Source of the DNA: Stropharia rugosoannulata
Taxonomy: Eukaryota; Basidiomycota; Agaricomycetes; Agaricales; Strophariaceae
Length of the DNA stretch: 64,000 bases
Assembly (NCBI GenBank): GCA_028532985.1
Contig: JANCIK010000008.1
Coordinates: forward strand, 62,001 to 126,000
Reading direction: 5' to 3'
Position 1 is the first letter of the stretch, and the number at the start of each line of letters is the position of its first letter. Below, in pieces: positions 45,414 through 57,700 of the stretch. The position numbers and the translations under genes are program-made. Under the pieces are notes generated by a model. The model saw only the letters and a list, made by a program, of their open reading frames with translations. It did not search any database and was not told the DNA's origin.

Positions 45414-46704
45414 TTACACAGACTCGATAGTGTTTGTTGCAAATACCACTGGACTACTGGATTCTTCTGAACTGCCCTCAATATGATTTTGTTCGTTCCA
45501 CGTGGTTGAATCACCACATATTTTAAACCGTGCCCTACTGTTCAGAACGGCCATCATGGTATTGCTGTAGATCTCAGAAAGGCATGGCATTGCTGCCTCC
45601 CAATATGATCGTGGCTCTGTGGTGTAGATGAGAATCATTGATGCAACGGAGACAGTGGCTGCTTGGATTTATGAATGCGTGAATATGTTTATCAACAATT
45701 CACACACCAGATAGTATTCCCGTCTCCACAGTCAGCTTTATGAGTTTGGATAAATATGCATGCATGATTGGCCGTGCTTTCCGTGAAGCCCTGAATAACT
45801 TATCTACATTAGTATTAATCTTGTTAATTCGTGTGCAATAACATACTTCGTACGTCATGCAAATGGCAATAAGTATATCACAAGCTGACCCACAAGCCTG
45901 CCATATCTGATTTATCAAGATGTAATACATGCACCCTTGTAATATATTCAGGCTTACCCCAAGAATTGGGAAAAATTTGGCTGTTTCCTGGGACATTTTT
46001 TTCAAAGATTGTACCATTGCTGAGTTGATTGACATTGCTAGTGAGCCGCCAAAAGACGCTATAGTTAACTAAAGAGGTAAATAGTATTTAGGCAAATGAA
46101 ATGGGTCATAGTTTAACTCGCACCAATACAATAATAAGAGGTACTTTGTTACTCTCAGATAGTATCTTGATGCGGTAGGCGTAGAATGCCTGTACCATAA
46201 GTGCAACTTTGATGTCACGGCAGATTAGTCACCGACCACATTTTGATGCATACACCCTTACCAGTCCCTTCAACCAGGTCTACCGGGATCCAGCTTATTC
46301 CGACAGTGTTGAATACTTCAATGTGCCCGTATCCAGCTACGTACCACCCCCAAAGCGTACGCATGGCTGCAACAATTTGTACAACATTGAGCAGGTATAA
46401 TGAATAAACAAAGGCTTTTAATGTGGCTCTATCATTTGGAAATGCTTGATAGTAGGTATCTGAGTATTGATGTTATCGTAATATTAACACTGACATATTT
46501 GGTTTGTAAAAATGCCAAAAAGTACCCCGACAACAATGACTGCAACAAACTACCCGAAATATTCTGAGTCTGTCGCGATATAGACTCCGTGAGATTAAAC
46601 ACACCGGTGGTCCCGTCCTGCTTATATGATCATCATCAGCCACATCGAATGTTATATCCTGGGACGTACGTTTGGTCTATTACAATAGACTGGGGCATGG
46701 TCAT
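45414..46704 (-). CDS. DUF6534-type multi-pass membrane protein, about 314 aa, seven exons
   Basis: Exons (minus strand) 46704-46644, 46539-46495, 46459-46262, 46206-46124, 46068-45958, 45906-45708 and 45661-45414. The joined frame gives the family pattern: GVLFGIFTNQIYTYYQAFPNDR, LKAFVYSLYLLNVVQ, ALMVQAFYAYRIKILSES, IWQACGSACDILIAICM, LIKLTVETGIL and EIYSNTMMAVLNSR, then a hydrophilic tail. It is a different subfamily from the gene at 29.6 kb (Q-Y-YY-AFPNDR type). The first exon is the least certain part, with a 104-bp intron and a weak GTGGCT donor, but a TATA box at 46755-46761 fits the chosen ATG. The last acceptor is a NAGNAG (CCAAGCAG), allowing a one-residue variant. The third intron boundary uses the acceptor at 46069-46070; a nearer AG would hit a stop. 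Function unknown, receptor-like layout. Confidence 0.82.
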
Positions 46705-48133
46705 TGAAAACTGTAGGTGCGGCGTTGGGATGCTATCTTGAATATCACTTCGGTCCTTATATTGGTTGTCGTATGAGAATAATAATAGTCGTTAAACCCC
46801 TTGGTTTCAATGAGATGAAGTGCAAGGTGTGTTGGATCAGAGGTCTCAACATACATGGTCATAACACACTGGCAGGTCATTTAGTACTGAATGCTGCTTA
46901 TCACCGACTTTCATATAAAAGCGGATACTGGAGGGTCGGTAATCTCTATTGGCGCGAAGTGTCTCTGACTGTTACGATGGAACCGGCGTGAATAGTACAT
47001 TGAGTATCGAAGCCCGTACTGCGGCATCTGTCTCGTGTTGTAAGTCACAGAAGACATCAGTCAACCAGGATCATGTAGGCTTTGACGTGGGCATTTGGTG
47101 TATTAATAAACCAACGAGATGTTCCGTTTTCAACATATTCAATAGTTGAAAAGCAGCCCTACTCCTTCTAACGAGGTCGTAATTACTTTATGCATCATTG
47201 GCCTTAGTAATGGATGTATTTTGGATGCCATTTGGAGTACATAAAGTGTAGGAGAAAAGTCTGAGTTGCATGTGTCGTGACGATGATACTAAAATTAAAT
47301 GCTCTCTTGACAGACTGTTCGACAGATTAATCTGTCAAACAAAGCGAAGAAAGGAACTGAATTTATTAGGGCCTTCCGTGTACCCAGCATTGTCGAATAG
47401 TTGTATAATCAAGTTAATGATGTTACAACACTGGTTATCCAACAAGTGCATTGAAATGCCGCGCAGACTGGTCTGTATGCGTGCTGACTCAGTGCGTGTG
47501 ATATGCGTGAATGGCAGCCGTGTACAAGCTGTACACTACATATATACGTTGCTGCTTCATCCCTGGAGTTCACAGGAGCGAGCGGAGGCCCAAGCGGGGG
47601 CTGGAGTACAGCGGAACAATGTTTATATTAGGTGCCTTCGCGAAGGGCAACATGATGTGATCAGGCATTTGTGCTGGGAGTGGGGTGGTTTTGTGTACTA
47701 CCTAAATGGACGCTCTTGGCCAGGCAGGGTTAAGGCTAGGCTTAGAAGCAATGACTTCCGATAACCATACAAGGGGATGTAGATTTACAGACACAAAAGC
47801 ACACAGAGTGACACTGGAGTGGTTTGTGAATGCTAAAGCATAGGTGTGGGGACAGGGGAGAGCTCAGTTTATAACTTCAGACGCACGAGCAGCCATGTGA
47901 GAACAAGTTACGGTCTACTAAGGGAGTGCTTGGTCGATTGCTTCAATCGTGACGAAGCGACTATGGACGGTCTCGTGAGCACATTATATAAGCGAACAAA
48001 ACTAATCAAGATAATCTGTTGATAAGGTTCTCCGATGTCGCAACTGACCGTTAGCGATGCTCTCTCCGTCCCTCACCCATCTCGAGCACTTGCATGAGCG
48101 TCATATACCTGCGGATTGACCTTCATCGTGGCT
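46705..48133. other. intergenic, promoter of the DUF6534 gene, no other supported gene
   Basis: TATAAGG on the minus strand at 46755-46761. A 164-codon plus-strand ATG frame at 47270-47764 has no recognisable domain; it could be a small lineage-specific gene but I cannot support it. Confidence 0.4.
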
Positions 48134-49703
48134 TCATGTTATCAGTAAGTGCTGTGCTGCCAATAAAGTCACAAATAAAGAAAGACTCACGGGGACGCTT
48201 AGTATACATGTAGGGCCTTTTGATATATGGGTCCTTCGGTGTGTGGAGCTTTGCGACTTTAAAACTTCTTTCCCCGTCACTATAGTGATCTGAGAGTATG
48301 CACCAAAGAACCCTAAGCCAAAAATGCTCAAGCTTGCAAATAATGTAAGCTTACTGTGTTTCTTTGACCGACCATGGTCAACTTCCTCTATATCCTCTCG
48401 CGGCCGTTTCATGCCCTGAGGCTGAACGCTCTCTCCAGAACTATTATCGTGGGGTGTGCTTGGATGAGCGCAGAAGAAAAGGGTAAATGGCAATAAAACA
48501 TACCTTTGTTGGTGAATGGGCGGTGGAGATATATTCTCTCTGTCCAATGCGGCCTGCATCCGTGGTTGGGATGATCGACTGCCATCTACGAATTTAGTGG
48601 TTTTATGTCCATTACCCTTGTCTGTTGAGCAACATTCAGACCCAGCCGCTTGTCTAATACGATTGAAATACTCACTTTCTTCGGTAATAGGCAATGCAGC
48701 TCCAGACGGGCCACCAACTAGACTTGAATGTGAAGCATCTTTAAACGAGGTGACATTACTGTCACTGCACACTGTACAGGCTGTACGGTCGCCTGAGCTT
48801 TGCATATTAGTACGTCTATTGCTTAAATAGTACGAGGGATATAACCTTGGGTTGTGCATTGACATGGATAGACAACGGGCTGTTTGATTCGCCTTGCGTA
48901 ATGGGATATTGATGGAAGCGGCAAGTCCCTCTGTCCCTCCCCATAGCTGGGACCGCTCATTAAGCTGTGTATTTGTAACGATGGCAGATAAAAGTTTCCC
49001 GTACCTAGGAAAGAGGTCGTCGTTTGTGAATTTCTCATTGGTATGCGTCGCGTGAAGGGCAGATGCTTTGTTGGCTCTCCCACTTATGGTGGGTAGTATG
49101 CATTGACTGCTATCATATGTCCTGACAGACGAGGTCGGATCCGTTGATTGCGGCGATAAATTAAACACATTTTGCCCGCTGGATGGCGGGAACGTAGGGT
49201 ACGCGGCGTAGCTTCTCTGTCCCTGCCACCTGAGTTCTAGGGAAAAGCTGGTTGTCAGTGATATTGTTCATTCATAAATGAATACGATCTACCTTGTGTG
49301 GTATCAAAGTTCTCTTGATGTATGTTCGCCGTATCACCATTGGCAGGGTTTCCTGGCGCGTCATTGCGTCCTAGTGTTAGTGAAGGGTGCCGGTGAGGGC
49401 TGATGATAATCAGGAGTGGGAATGCTTCGTACCAGAAGATCGATAAACGTCTCCACCAAATTGTGTTTGACCTGCAGAACCCATGGTGCTAACTCGAGGG
49501 GCGCGCCCTTTCATAATCGCGAGGTAAGTAGCGCGGCTCAACAAAAATACAGGATGCGACATACGTCCAAATGACTGTGCGCCAAAGGTACTGATAACCT
49601 GCGCATTATTTGGGTGAACTGGATACGAGGCCATCTCCCTTGCACTATCAGTAAATTCGACTGAGTTCTGATTATACGACATTTGATGGGCGTGCGTGTT
49701 CAT
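48134..49703 (-). CDS. unrecognised multi-exon gene, hypothetical protein
   Basis: Reading on the minus strand from the ATG at 49703, exons 49703-49433, 49370-49293, 49236-48504 and one beginning at 48458 join in frame across introns of 62, 56 and 45 bp with good GT-AG ends. The protein is hydrophilic, Ser/Asn/Thr-rich and without a domain I know. Near its C-terminus is a basic patch (KRPRED, HGRSKKH) that could be a nuclear signal. After that, either the frame continues to 48134 with two hydrophobic stretches (LTLFASLSIFGLGFFGAY and a second one), or a further intron starting GTAAGC at about 48350 removes the first. The last exon is therefore uncertain. Long continuous frames across three splice junctions make a real gene likely. 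Confidence 0.5.
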
Positions 49704-51084
49704 GATATTTTGAGGCAAATTGGTTGGAGGATTCAGCAATATACAGCTACTGGTGCACTTAGTATAAGACAAAAGAGGGGAAAGGCACTAGTGAGATGAT
49801 GTTGAAATTTTTTATTACTTCCGAAGAAAAGCTTCACGCTTGCGCTGTTGCTGCGCTGTTTGCTCGCTTCAGCCAAGCCTCGCCGGATATTAATAGACTT
49901 CAAGCTTCAACACTTACCATTATCCCGTCCATCCTCGTAACATGGGTCCGCGACAGTGCTGACGGATTTGGTCCACTCTGCTCCACCTGCGCTTCGTCTA
50001 GAGTACAGCGACTATTGGCCTAGCACAACCAAACGTCCGGCTTGGCGCAGACGACAGGACAAGACTCAGAAAGTCGTCTTTCTATCAAAGGGGTGCATCA
50101 TCTCTGCTTGCATGTTGTCCATTGCTCATACCATGATAGATGTTCGTGCTCGTCGCTGTCTCTGGATAAATCTTGTCTATCCGAACGGCCGCGACCCGTC
50201 TCCCCATTGACCATTGGCTCGCGCATTGATAAACGGGCCTGACCCCTTACCACTGTCCTCCCTTCTTCCACGTCATGAACTGTGTTTTATACCCGAAACT
50301 GTTCTTGACTGGTTAACCGTCAACGGCTCGGTAAGTGGTACTACCAGCGTCTTCAACGTCCCGCTGACGAATCTGTTCTGGAAACCTTACCTACGGTGCC
50401 CTGCTCGTTAGATTCGTCCGCCCCCGCCGTTTTCCCGCCCGCAAGTGCATCACATTCCCCTGCAGCATGTTCATCTCATCGCCATGCCCAGCGCCCTGTC
50501 CCGTTCCCCGTCCATGTATCGCAGATATCCCCCTCTATGGTTGCAAGGGCGCCCGCCGTCACGGGCAGCAGAAGGACGATGCACTGAAATCCGCAGAGGC
50601 GCCCGTACCCACCCCGACTCCGCCCCCGCCCACCAACGCCCACTGCGCCCCCGCCCACCAACGCCCACTGCGCCCCGTCCTCGCGCCCATCATCTCTCCG
50701 CACCCTGCATCTGCCACTGCAGGGTAGTTCCCCCTCCACGGAAACGGGCCCCGTATCCCCCGCCCCCTCGCGTACCGCTTACACCCACAACCAGCGCGGC
50801 CGCACTCGGGATGCTGCACTGGCATATGGCAGGCTTCCGGCTCGAGTTCGAGAGCAGGAGTTGTCCTTGCCATGCCCTACGCCGGCACAGTAACAGGCAT
50901 GTGCACTGCGCTCATACTGCAGGTGCACCGGTGGGAAGGGATGCGGAGATCTGGACGGCTCTGGAGGATACGACACGGGCCATTATCTGGGTCCGTGATA
51001 GGGAGGACGACAGTCGTGATAAACGTAGGGTATACTCGAGTACAATGGATAAAAGCAATGTTACATATGACATTGTTCTCATAT
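49704..51084. other. intergenic, GC-rich with a 24-bp tandem duplication
   Basis: 50.4-50.9 kb is C-rich and gives long meaningless frames on both strands. A unit of about 24 bp (CGCCCACCAACGCCCACTGC and a C run) is present twice at about 50626-50675. No gene is supported. Confidence 0.4.
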
Positions 51085-51655
51085 TATATAAAGCATCCCA
51101 GATACGAATTGTCCAGTCACTACACCCCGAGGCAACACGGTCTCCGTCTGGTTCCAACTTCCAACACGCACGCTGTCTCGTCTGCCGATCCAGACACTAT
51201 AAGCTCTCCAGTTGGAGAGAACGACGTGGATAGAACAGAATCTGAATGACCTTCCATATGACTCCCTGTCAGCTCTGCCTTTTCAACATCCCAAAGTCGA
51301 AGTATCTTACCTTCAGAGCCCGTAATTAGACTTTTCCCATCTGGGGAAAATGCCATAGTGAAGATTGCCGCTTCTACAGTGTGTTTGATGGGTACGTCCT
51401 TCCATATCGTAAGATTGCCTTTGGTTGCTGTGGATGCTTTACACACTCCATCACGAAGGAAGAATGCAAAACAGCTGGCTGTTGCACTTTCATCCTCAAC
51501 GAGGACAAGTTCTTTAGTTTTTCTTCCACTTAATAAGTCCCGAATCGAGAGAGTACCGTTTTCAGAAGCGGAAGTTATGTTCCTACCACTCACAGACATC
51601 GCGATCGAGTGTACAGGAAGTCCGCGCCATTTCCGTCCTCTCGAATTCTAGAGAA
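51085..51655 (-). pseudogene. WD40-repeat remnant
   Basis: Minus-strand frames encode about three WD40 repeats: LPVHSIAMSVSGRNITSASE with ENGTLSIRD, then FSPDGKSLITGSEGKILRLWD, then GHSDSVLSTSFSPTGELIVS with GSADETACVLEV. The frame then shifts, and PDGDRVASGCSDWTIRIWDA follows with the intervening 30 or so residues missing. That is an internal deletion joining two repeats out of frame. Upstream, a possible splice site (TTCTCTAG) suggests a former exon. The repeat style resembles the C-terminal WD40 arrays of fungal STAND/NACHT proteins, but no ATPase domain is visible here. Most likely a fragment of a decayed gene. Confidence 0.6.
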
Positions 51656-53639
51656 TAGTGCAGATTACGCACTGCACCACGCACAGATACTTTACCTCAT
51701 AGACAAAGCACCGGTCGTATGCATTGCAGTACGATACACCCAACCGGCCCCCTTCAGTGAAATAGTACTCACCTGTGGACTCGCCCAGACTCGCCTCCGC
51801 GCCCAGACGCGACTTCCGCACGTGCTTGGACACGCAAGACAACGTACACGGCCTAAACAAGACGCCTGCGCATGCGGCCAGACCTGACATTCGCTTGAAC
51901 AGAGTCTCAGCGCGTCATACAAGACGCTACATGGCAAGTACGTCAGTCATAACAATTCTTGTCATGAAAATACTTGGACATGTGTTGGTGATATCCTCCA
52001 AATGAACCTTATGCGCTCGTGCTGCAGAATGATGGGGAGTTTTGAACGAAATGGGCAAGCACAGGCAACTATGGCAAATGCAAGCTCACCTCAGAGTGGG
52101 AGACGACGCGTACTTGTCATGCTATGCATGGTCCTAGTATGTCAAGAGATGCCCGGCATGCCAAGAATCCAGACATCCTTCGTCGTCGTTGTATATGCTG
52201 TTCACCGTACCAGGACCGGAAGCGCCGCACGTACTGCAAACGACGCGGCTTGTTCCTGAATCTGTCTCAGGTACACGAAGAATGACATGGCGTCAAGTGC
52301 ACGGTGCAGTGCCAAAATCCACGACCTGCAAAGGGAAGCACAGGCTCTGCAAAGCATAGAATTTAGATTTGTATACAAATTAATAAAGAAATGATAACAG
52401 ACTTACATGATTATCCATCAAGATACTTGCAGGACCGAGAAGGTAAGCCGTTGGATTTATCACATAGTTTTCATGAGTTACTTACCTGTTAGCTCACTGC
52501 TCATTTTTCGGCGTGAGGCCGGTTCTTGTCGATGCACAGCATGTTATTCCTGCATGCTCAAATCCAATACCTACGCCTCGGACAGGCAGAGCCGCACTGA
52601 CCACAAGAGCTGACAATAAATCAAGTACTCTGCATTAGTACGGGTGAGCAACATATCTTATTCAAGAAAAGGCTTTAAATCACCACGGTGTAGCCGCCGG
52701 CCAGTGAAGCACTCGCATTCCGAGCAGACGCCAGTTCATTGTAACTATGTGTAAGATTTGGTATAATATATTAGCACTTTAGCTACATACACGACATACT
52801 TAATATAAATATCTAATACAAGTCATATTACGAGCTCGACGGGTGCCGTGAGTATCGTGCCCCACAGACCTCACGAAAGCATAAGATATTCCACCCACCC
52901 ATCGTCATGTGCACAGGGCGTGATCGTGCAGAATTATGCACATAGACTGTATGCGCACAACCAGCAAGCGCATGCACGCTGCACGGCAACGCATAGTATA
53001 TCCCTGCGCGGATACATGCACCTATACCTTCTCCGTGCACTGGGAGCCGTAAAATGGAAACAACTGCTGCAGGACAACCCGCACTTTATGCGTGTCTGAC
53101 CTTGTGCCATATGACACTCTGCATTAGGTTATGCACAAATTCAACTGACCTTGTCCATTGCTGTGCTGCAGAGCATAGCAGACGACGACGAGACCGGGTG
53201 CAGGATGCCTCTCGCATCCCAGATGTCGCATCTTGTGTCATGCAAAGTCCCCACGCGGCCTCTTGAAACCTCGGAAACATTTATTTGTTGTGCATTGAAG
53301 CTCCAGATATGTTTTTGTTAAAGATCTAATATTTCTGTTTCCATTTACACAACTACGCAAAGTGATGCCTGCCCTACATCAAATTCCCATCGTTGATGTC
53401 ACATGTCCTCCTCCCTCGATAATGACAGCCACTGTCTCACCCTCACACCTCCATTTCTGCCGCTCATCTACTGCCTGAAAGGTCAAGCTGCTCATTGCAT
53501 TGGTACCCCCATCAGGGCTTGCCATCCATCAAGGCCTGCACCACTACCCATGCCCATCCCATGCAGCTTCTATGTCCGAAGATCCCACTTCTAGTCTTGG
53601 ATGCTTATCTAGCCGGTGCCAACTTACACTGCCTTGCGA
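51656..53639. other. intergenic, no supported gene
   Basis: Only short frames without similarity. Probably decayed transposon or spacer DNA. Confidence 0.35.
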
Positions 53640-53950
53640 TTCGGGGTCACCAATGACGTTGTCACTAACCACCTTCCTTGCAGTGAACCTACAACAACAT
53701 TCTTACATCACAGCCGTCTTTATCCACCCCAGACCATGCTCACCCAAAGACCAGGGCTGTGCAACTCACAGGCCTACTTCGGAGCAGTTCTGCCGGCCCG
53801 AGCATCGTTCCGGGGCCTCGGACGATGCAACAACTTTGCCCTTTGTCCTGTACTGCGACTACACCCGCCCAAGACAGTCTGAAGACCACAAATAAGCAGC
53901 TGGATAAACCCTGGCTGCCCTTCCTTGCCTCGCATGACATGCACAACGTT
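53640..53950 (+). repeat. diverged direct repeat, left copy
   Basis: Clearly similar to 56505-56830. Both carry, in order, a CAATGAC-like start, CC-TTCC, GGGCTGTGCA or GAGCTGTGCA, GGCCTAC-TCGGAGCAG or GGCCTACCTTGGAGCAG, CTTTGTCC-TACTGC, and CGCCCAAG or TGCCCAAG, ending near a CATGACA word. Divergence is considerable. No function seen. Confidence 0.6.
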
Positions 53951-54089
53951 GAGAGGTCTGCCGCGGGGCTAGACTCGAATCACAAGAAACACAACACACA
54001 CAACCCCAGCGGAGCGAGATCCTATCCCCTAGATCGAGCGATGCTCTTCAGCTAAGCGGATTATAGATGTCTATGCTTCTCCTGGTCCT

Positions 54090-55270
54090 CTCCGCTGAGC
54101 AGACTGTGATGTTTAAGAGTCTCGTGCACTCAGTCTAGATGTCTGCTGTACAGTGCCTGCAAGTTTGTTTTTAAGGAGGGGTTTAATTCTAGAAGTCTCA
54201 GATTAATGTCTGGGCGACCTCTGCTGAGCACAGGGTATCGATAGCAATGTATAGTTTTGATGGTGGCTCTGCAGGGCTTATTCCGCTGAGTGGGTTTGAG
54301 GTCCGGTGACCGATGCAGATGCTCACACAAGCTGGTATTCCCAATTGTGCCTCTCTCCGCTGACTATCCAAAGTCGTTCTGCTGGGACTGTCCAAAGTCC
54401 TATTCTGCTGAGGCTATCCAGAACCTCGTTCACCCGGTGGTGCAGTCTCAATTCACAAAACACTACAGCGCGAGTTTTCGTACACGGTTGCACTGACTCC
54501 CTGCTGAGCTCTCCAAATGACCTGGTGGCCAGAAGCTATCCAAAACTTCTATGATTCACAATACACTTCACCGTAAAGACCCTAACAAAAGCTAAACACA
54601 GCCTGCTGACAGTCTGGGATGGAGCCCAACACACAGATCTAGTGGGTAGACAATTGCTTGATTTCTGTAGTTACAATTACAAGTTTATATAGACGCGTGC
54701 TGTGTATTAATTTAGGTGGAGAGTAAATACTAGCAACACCGGACCAAAGGTCCGCTGAGCAGATGTGCCTCCACTGGGCATTTTGATGACTACTCCGCTG
54801 AGCACGACCTGACCTCGTTGTGTTGCCAGCCTCTGCCGAGAGACGCCATTAAACTCCGCTGAGCGGTTCCTTCTTGGTTATTGAGATCTGGTTACTGCTG
54901 CCAAAGTTCCCCAGCGGAGTCCGTGCTGTGTGCATTATTCATTCCCTCGGGCATCACACGCTCCAGCACGTGCGCCACAGTCACCTGACGAGTGGACTTA
55001 GGCAAATTTCGCCTTCGCGATGTGTTCCGCTGAGTCCCTTTGAGACGCCGTCTACACACAGCCCTGCTTGTTGCCTTTGACACTTTCTGCTCAGCTGTAC
55101 TCCTGCCTTCTGCTGGGACGACAGTATCCGTTATATGCTCTGCTGACTGCTATTCCGGGTACTTCAACTGTGTACTTATGGCCTGTACAGTCTGCTGAAC
55201 CCCACACAACTGCCTGCTGAGCACATGTGTGATGAGTTGTGATGCATGCGCTGAGCGCTGAGACGGCTGA
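54090..55270. repeat. irregular cluster of a GCTGA-core motif
   Basis: The word TCCGCTGAGC or TCTGCTGAGC and one-base variants recur about 15 times in 1.2 kb, for example at 54091, 54220, 54282, 54502, 54751, 54792, 54856, 55024, 55211 and 55251, with spacings from about 15 to 170 bp. Most copies have the same orientation. The sequence between them is not repeated, so this is not a simple tandem array. No gene is visible in the interval. Confidence 0.6.
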
Positions 55271-56504
55271 CCAGGCTAGTCACCGCTCGGCTGCACCCTT
55301 GCACTTTAGCCCAAACTGCCTGCTGTGACCACTTACAGCCTTGGTGTAAACACAAGCCTGTCAACGTTACTTGTGCCATACCACCTTTCCAGCACACCAG
55401 GATCAGCATGCCAGGATTGCATTGCTACCACAGCATTCCCCTTTGACCACCCTGCACATTAGTTGCAAGAAAGCACAACATATGCAAAGCTTTGGATATG
55501 AGGGAATAAGGCTGGGAGGTTACGGCAGGCTAAAATAATCTGGTTGTGAGTTCTTGATTTTATGAGCAAAGGTTCCCACTCACCTCTAACCACCAGCATG
55601 CTGTCTCTACTATCTTTGATTCTCACATCACAGTCAACTACATGGTTGCCTGGCCCACTTCACCCTCACTGCCTCCCTGCATATGCTGCTATGGCTACAA
55701 GGGATGACTGTCAGCTCTTGGTTGGCTCACAGTGACCCATACTGTCATCACCCCATTTACCTACATCAGAAAGTTGTCCATTTAGTATCTGGGTTTCTTT
55801 AATTTTGTTAGGTTTATCTGTTTCAGGAAACTGTACTTACATTTCAGCTTAAGATTAAGCTTCAGAAGCAGTTCAGAAGCACAATAATATGTATAGAAAT
55901 GGTAATTATCAGGCTTGATTCCCTTTTTAGTTTCCAACTTACCATACATATGTTTCCGAGGAAAGAGGTTTCCTGTTTTTTTGTGGTTTTATTGCCGTTT
56001 CCGGGGTGAGAAACCTGAAAAAACTAAATGGCTAAATTTCTGATGTACCAAAACCATGGAGCTCAGGGGTGTATGTTGCCAGAAAAGCAGAAGGCAACAG
56101 ATGCAACAGTTGTACAAGGGGAGGAAGTCCAGTCCCTCAAGGTATGTTGCTCCACATCTTGTGTTCTGGATATGTGTCTCTAACCTTGACTTCCAGAAAA
56201 GGCCCTATGCCCATCTGAAGACTAATGAGGCATGAATCCATCCTGTGTTCTTCTTGGGCACAGCCAACATCACACACCAAAACACATTGAATTTCTGTTC
56301 TGGCTGCATTGCTTTGTACCATGGGTGACACTATGTTCCAGTCAGCTGCATGGATGACCTTTCCACACTCCCTTTAGCCCATGCACCAGAAGCACTCAAC
56401 AATAAGTGGTGCACTCTGTGTGGCATACTTGACCATGCACACTTTTGCAGAGGCTGATTAAGTACAGGATGAATGGTGCACCCAATCACAGGCATTGCCA
56501 AGGC
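55271..56504. other. no supported gene, probably transposon-derived
   Basis: Short frames only. It lies between the motif cluster and the right copy of the diverged repeat. Confidence 0.35.
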
Positions 56505-56830
56505 TCTGTATCAATGACAGTGTTGCCACAGACTGCCTTCCATCACGGTAAAACAGCAATAACATATGCACACTACTGCCCTCACTCTATATCTCAGCAA
56601 ATGAGCCCTGGTTGCCCCCCTTGTTACAAGAGCTGTGCAGGCTTGTGGGCCTACCTTGGAGCAGCTCATCCCTCTGGAGCATCTTTCCAGAGGCTTCAGA
56701 TCATGCAATCATCTTGCTCTTTGTCCCATACTGCCCAACAGACCTGCCCAAGGTGTACTTGCACTAAGCTGCTGGGTCTACCCAGGCAGCCCTCCTGCAT
56801 CTAGCATGACAAGCATAACATTGCTTGTCC
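56505..56830 (+). repeat. diverged direct repeat, right copy
   Basis: Partner of 53640-53950, same orientation, about 2.9 kb away. Shared landmarks are the GGCCTAC and GGAGCAG block near 56649-56667 and the CCCATACTGC and CTGCCCAAGG block near 56725-56755. Confidence 0.6.
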
Positions 56831-57252
56831 CCTATGTCCCCTCTAGTATGCTGGCATTGCATGTCTACCAGGGCATTCAATTTCGACCACACTGCAGATT
56901 TGTTCCTACATGGCCTACATTTACAAGTACACCACATAGGACAGTGCCTGGGTACCGTAATCTATAGTGCTACAGTGAACTATTATTATACTGTAGATCA
57001 CAGAGTTATTTTGAGCCATTGCAGAACTAGTATACTACCGTGTCACACGGGACTAATAGCTTTCTAGTATATTACCGTGTTTTACAGGGCCATTGTCGAC
57101 AAATGGTGATGGTCGTCAGGGCAAGATCAACCGGCGGTTCTCTATGTCGAGCAGCGGTGTCAAATGGCAGATGGGCTGTGCTAGACCGGCGATTTCGATC
57201 GTTGACCGGCGCTATTCAAATTCAATATACTACTATTTTTCAGGGGACCACT

Positions 57253-57700
57253 GTGAGGCTAGTATATTACCGTGGTTCATGGCTGATTTTGAACTAATGA
57301 TTGTATGAAAACCGGCGGTGCATGATGAGAATCGCCGGTCTGGAATAATAAATGGTATGGGACCATAAATTAATATACTACTATACATCATGGGACCAGT
57401 GTGAGGCTAGTATATTACCGTGGTTCACGGCTGATTTTGAACTAATGATTGTATGAAAACCGGCAGTGCATGATGAGAATCGCCGGTCTGGAATAATAAA
57501 TGGTATGGGACCATAAATTAATATACTACTATACATCATGGGACCAGTGTGAGGCTAGTATATTACCGTGGTTCATGGCTGATTTTGAACTAATGATTGT
57601 ACGAAAACCGGCGGTGCATGCTGAGAATCGCCGGTCTGGGATAATGAATGGTCTGGGACCATAAATTAAGATACTCCTATACATCTGTGAGTCTGGTACA
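57253..57700 (+). repeat. 148-bp tandem repeat array, three copies plus degenerate flanks
   Basis: Units start with GTGAGGCTAGTATATTACCG at 57253, 57401 and 57549, a period of 148 bp, with near identity. Each unit contains ACCGGCGGT or ACCGGCAGT followed 20 bp later by an inverted ATCGCCGGTCT, so each could form a short hairpin. Degenerate partial units lie before (about 57025-57095) and after (about 57687-57850). Confidence 0.9.

Noticed and set aside
47270..47764. 164-codon plus-strand ATG frame
   Set aside because: No recognisable motif, no promoter or splice support. It could be a lineage-specific gene but is not supported from sequence alone.
50445..51233. 262-codon plus-strand frame rich in Pro and Arg
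   Set aside because: It arises from C-rich low-complexity DNA with a 24-bp duplication and runs antisense to the WD40 remnant.
57253..57700. CRISPR-like array
   Set aside because: The repeats are long tandem units without alternating unique spacers, and the genome is eukaryotic.
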